64,000 nucleotides of DNA from Cephalopachus bancanus (taxonomy: Eukaryota; Chordata; Mammalia; Primates; Tarsiidae), in NCBI GenBank assembly GCA_027257055.1, contig JAPVLO010000056.1, positions 62,001 through 126,000 of the forward strand. Reading direction: 5' to 3'. How positions within the stretch are numbered: position 1 is the first letter of the stretch; every line of letters begins with the position of its first letter. This document shows positions 61,972 through 64,000 of this stretch, piece by piece. Both the position numbers and the translations under genes were made by a program. The notes beneath the pieces are model-generated. The model saw nothing but the letters and a program-made list of their open reading frames with translations, had not been told where the DNA came from and made no database searches.

Positions 61972-62255
61972 AGCCGGGCTCCATGGCTCAGCCTGTAATC
62001 CCGCACCTTTGGGAGGCTGAGGTGAGTGGATTGCCTGAGCCCGCAGGTTCGAGACTCGCCTGGGCAGCGAGACCTCATCTCTACAATAAATCAAAAAATC
62101 AGCCGGGCGTGGTAGCGCGCGCCTGTAATTTCGGCTACTTGGAAGGCTGAGGCGGAAGGATCGCCGGAGCCCAGCAGGTCGAGGCTGTGGTGGCCGGGAG
62201 CGGCCACTGCACTCCAGTCTGGGCAACAGAGTGAGACTCCAACTCAAAAAAAAAA
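61972..62255 (+). mobile_element. Alu, youngest lineage-specific type, first of a same-site pair
   Basis: It starts agccgggctccatggctcag and has 'gcccgcaggttcgagactcg', the shortened 'gggcagcgagacctcatc', 'aataaatcaaaaaatcagcc' and 'gagactccaactc'. Bounded by agagttctcca at 61961-61971 and 62256-62266. Confidence 0.93.
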
Positions 62256-62267
62256 AGAGTTCTCCAG

Positions 62268-62565
62268 AAGCCGGGCGTGGCGGCTCATGCCTGTAATCCC
62301 AGCACTTTGGGAGGTGGAGGTGAGAGGATTGCCTGAGTCCAGGGGGTCAAGACCAGCCTGGGCAACATGGCGAGACCTCATCTCTGCAATAAATCAAAAA
62401 ATTAGCTGGGCATGGTGGTGCATGCCTGTGGTTGCAGCTACTTGGAAGGCTGAGATGGAAGGATCACCTGAGCCCAGCAGGTCGATGCTGCGGTGGCTGT
62501 GAGCGTGCCACTGCACTCCAGCCTGGGTGACAGAGTGAGATGCTGACTCAAAAATAAATAAATAA
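62268..62565 (+). mobile_element. Alu, lineage-specific type, second of a same-site pair
   Basis: It starts aagccgggcgtggcggctca and has 'ctgcaataaatcaaaaaatt' and an (AAAT)n tail. Bounded by agagttctccag at 62256-62267 and 62566-62577. Confidence 0.93.
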
Positions 62566-62878
62566 AGAGTTCTCCAGAGAACTAGAACCAGTAGGATGTG
62601 TACATATATATAGAAAGAAGGATTCATTTCAAGCAATTGGCCTATGTGATTATGGAGACCGGCAAGTCCAAAGTTTGCAGAGTGGGCTGCCAGGCTGGAG
62701 ACTGCAGTTCAAGTCCAAATTTCCTCTTGCTTGAGGGAGACCGGACTGTTCCAGTCAGGCCTTCATGTGATTGGATGAGGCCCACCCGCATTAGGGAGGG
62801 CAATCTGCTTTACTTGAAGTCCATGGATTTGACTGTTAGTCTCATCCCAGAAAAGTCCTCATAGAAACGTCCACTGTG
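62566..62878 (-). mobile_element. LTR-like fragment (MaLR/ERVL class, name uncertain)
   Basis: 'ttctccagagaactagaacc', 'gattatggagaccggcaagt', 'ttggatgaggcccacccgca' and 'gggcaatctgctttacttga' resemble a common mammalian solitary LTR in reverse orientation. Non-coding. Confidence 0.5.
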
Positions 62879-62883
62879 GCTGT

Positions 62884-63297
62884 CTTAGCCCATTTGTGCT
62901 GCTATAACAAAATACCCGAGACAGTCATTTATTAAGAACAGAAATGTATTTCTTACGGTTCCAGAGGCTGGGCAGTCCAAGATCAAGTCATTGGCATTTC
63001 GTGTCTGCTGAGGGCTGCTCTCTGCTTCCAAGATGGCACCTTCTTGATGTGTCCTCACATGGTGGAAGGGGACAAAATGGGATGGATGCTGTAACCTCAC
63101 AAGACTGAAGGAATGCAAAGGCACAAAGGGCCGGGCAACTCTCTGAAGCCTCTTATATAAGAGCACGAATCCATTCATTAGGTCAGAGCCCTAATGAAAG
63201 TCCCTTCCCCAAAGGCCCCGCCTCTTAATATCATCACCTTGGGTTCAAGTTCCAATATATGAAGTTTGGAAGGACACATGCATTCCAACCGTAGCAG
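62884..63297 (-). mobile_element. MLT1-type LTR (ERVL-MaLR), reverse orientation
   Basis: 'agcccatttgtgctgctata', 'ttccagaggctgggcagtcc', 'gatgtgtcctcacatggtgg', 'tataagagcacgaatccatt', 'ccccaaaggccccgcctctt'. The reverse complement of the pattern at 3578-3903. Non-coding fossil. Confidence 0.78.
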
Positions 63298-63299
63298 TG

Positions 63300-64000
63300 G
63301 TCCAGCTATGTCGACACACAAAATTAACTAATCTGCTTTCCCTAGAAGGAGACCTTGAGTCAAGGATTCAACAGCAAGTAGTTTATTTGGTGGTGATCCC
63401 AGGAAGTACCACTCAGGAGAGTGGGGAAGACAAGGAAAGGAGGAAAATGAATTCAGGGTGAGACCACGAGCAGGTTTTTGCTGTGGGCAACTGGGACTCA
63501 GTCCCCTGGGTGCCTCTGGGGAACAGTGCACAAGTAGCTCAGAATTATCTCACTCCCAGGGCTTAGGAGGCCGGGTATTTATCTTCCAATATCCATTCAC
63601 CGTTGGTTGAAGGCTGCTCCAGGGGCCATCGACTACCCAGTGCTTCCAGTCTGCCACGGGCTTGGGCCGTGAGAGAGCCCTCGGGTTGAGAGTGACAGAT
63701 GCTGGCAATAAGATGAAGGACATGTCACCTGGTGGGTGACAGCAGAGGGTACACGGGCAGGGCACTTCAGTGACACTTGCAGTGGCCTCGCAGGATAAAC
63801 TGCCAACTTGTTTAAGATACTGTTTTTCAGGTCTCTGATGCTCACAGCTAAGCCAAATCTTAACTGGGACAGTCACTAACAGCTGTGCAGCAGACAGGCA
63901 GAAAGCATTTTTCTTCCCTCGGGCCCAGTCGGAAAACTCTCTGGGAAGGATTCTGATTGGCCCGATTTGGGTTCCACCTGTGCTCTTCTGGTCAGGGGCG
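63300..64000. other. Right end of the window, no feature recognised
   Basis: Unique sequence. In human the next gene on this side is TTC22 on the minus strand. I find no TPR-like exon here, so its 3' end probably lies beyond the window. Confidence 0.5.

Noticed and set aside
63300..64000. Search for the 3' end of TTC22
   Set aside because: Expected next by synteny, but no TPR-like codons, stop context or conserved 3' UTR could be recognised.

Overview
This is a stretch of primate nuclear genome carrying three ordinary vertebrate genes in conserved order: the 3' end of MROH7 (+), the complete ten-exon TTC4 gene (+), and the complete coding exon plus probable non-coding first exon of PARS2 (-). 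The order and orientation match human chromosome 1p32. TTC4 splices to 387 codons and PARS2 reads as 475 codons, the human lengths, with no frame breaks, so both look functional.

Organism. Dimeric, 7SL-derived Alu elements are everywhere, so this is a primate. I see no Alu with the diagnostic AluS/AluY sequence of monkeys and apes, and none of the strepsirrhine AluL type. The youngest copies instead share an AluJ-derived pattern: 'ggctcagcctgtaatccc', 'ctctacaataaatcaaaaaa', 'ctacttggaaggctgag' and 'gagactccaactc'. I infer a tarsier or a close relative; this rests on repeat content alone.

Layout. 1-930: last two exons of MROH7. 931-5500: spacer with MIR, MER20, Alu, a CA microsatellite and an MLT1-type LTR. 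5500-5800: CpG-rich TTC4 promoter and exon 1. 5786-30373: TTC4 introns, full of Alu, old and young L1, MIR, L2 and DNA-transposon fossils. 30374 to about 31.7 kb: last TTC4 exon and 3' UTR. About 31.7-46.9 kb: intergenic, including a GC-rich part (38-41 kb) and an AT-rich block bounded by two near-identical Alus (41.2-43.5 kb). 46.9-53.1 kb: PARS2 on the minus strand with its CpG-rich promoter near 53.0 kb. 53.4-64 kb: intergenic repeats, with no exon that I can recognise.

Function. The genes are neighbours, not a pathway. TTC4 is an HSP90/HSP70 co-chaperone with a TPR clamp, PARS2 charges mitochondrial tRNA-Pro, and MROH7 is a HEAT-like repeat protein of poorly known role. MROH7 and TTC4 lie head-to-tail about 4.7 kb apart, the arrangement that yields MROH7-TTC4 readthrough transcripts in human.

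No new functional system is evident. The points worth a second look are transposon biology: a probably lineage-specific Alu family with a strengthened B-box hairpin, an Alu-bounded AT-rich insertion, a U6-L1 chimera, repeated Alu insertion at the same target, and layered L1/Alu nests.
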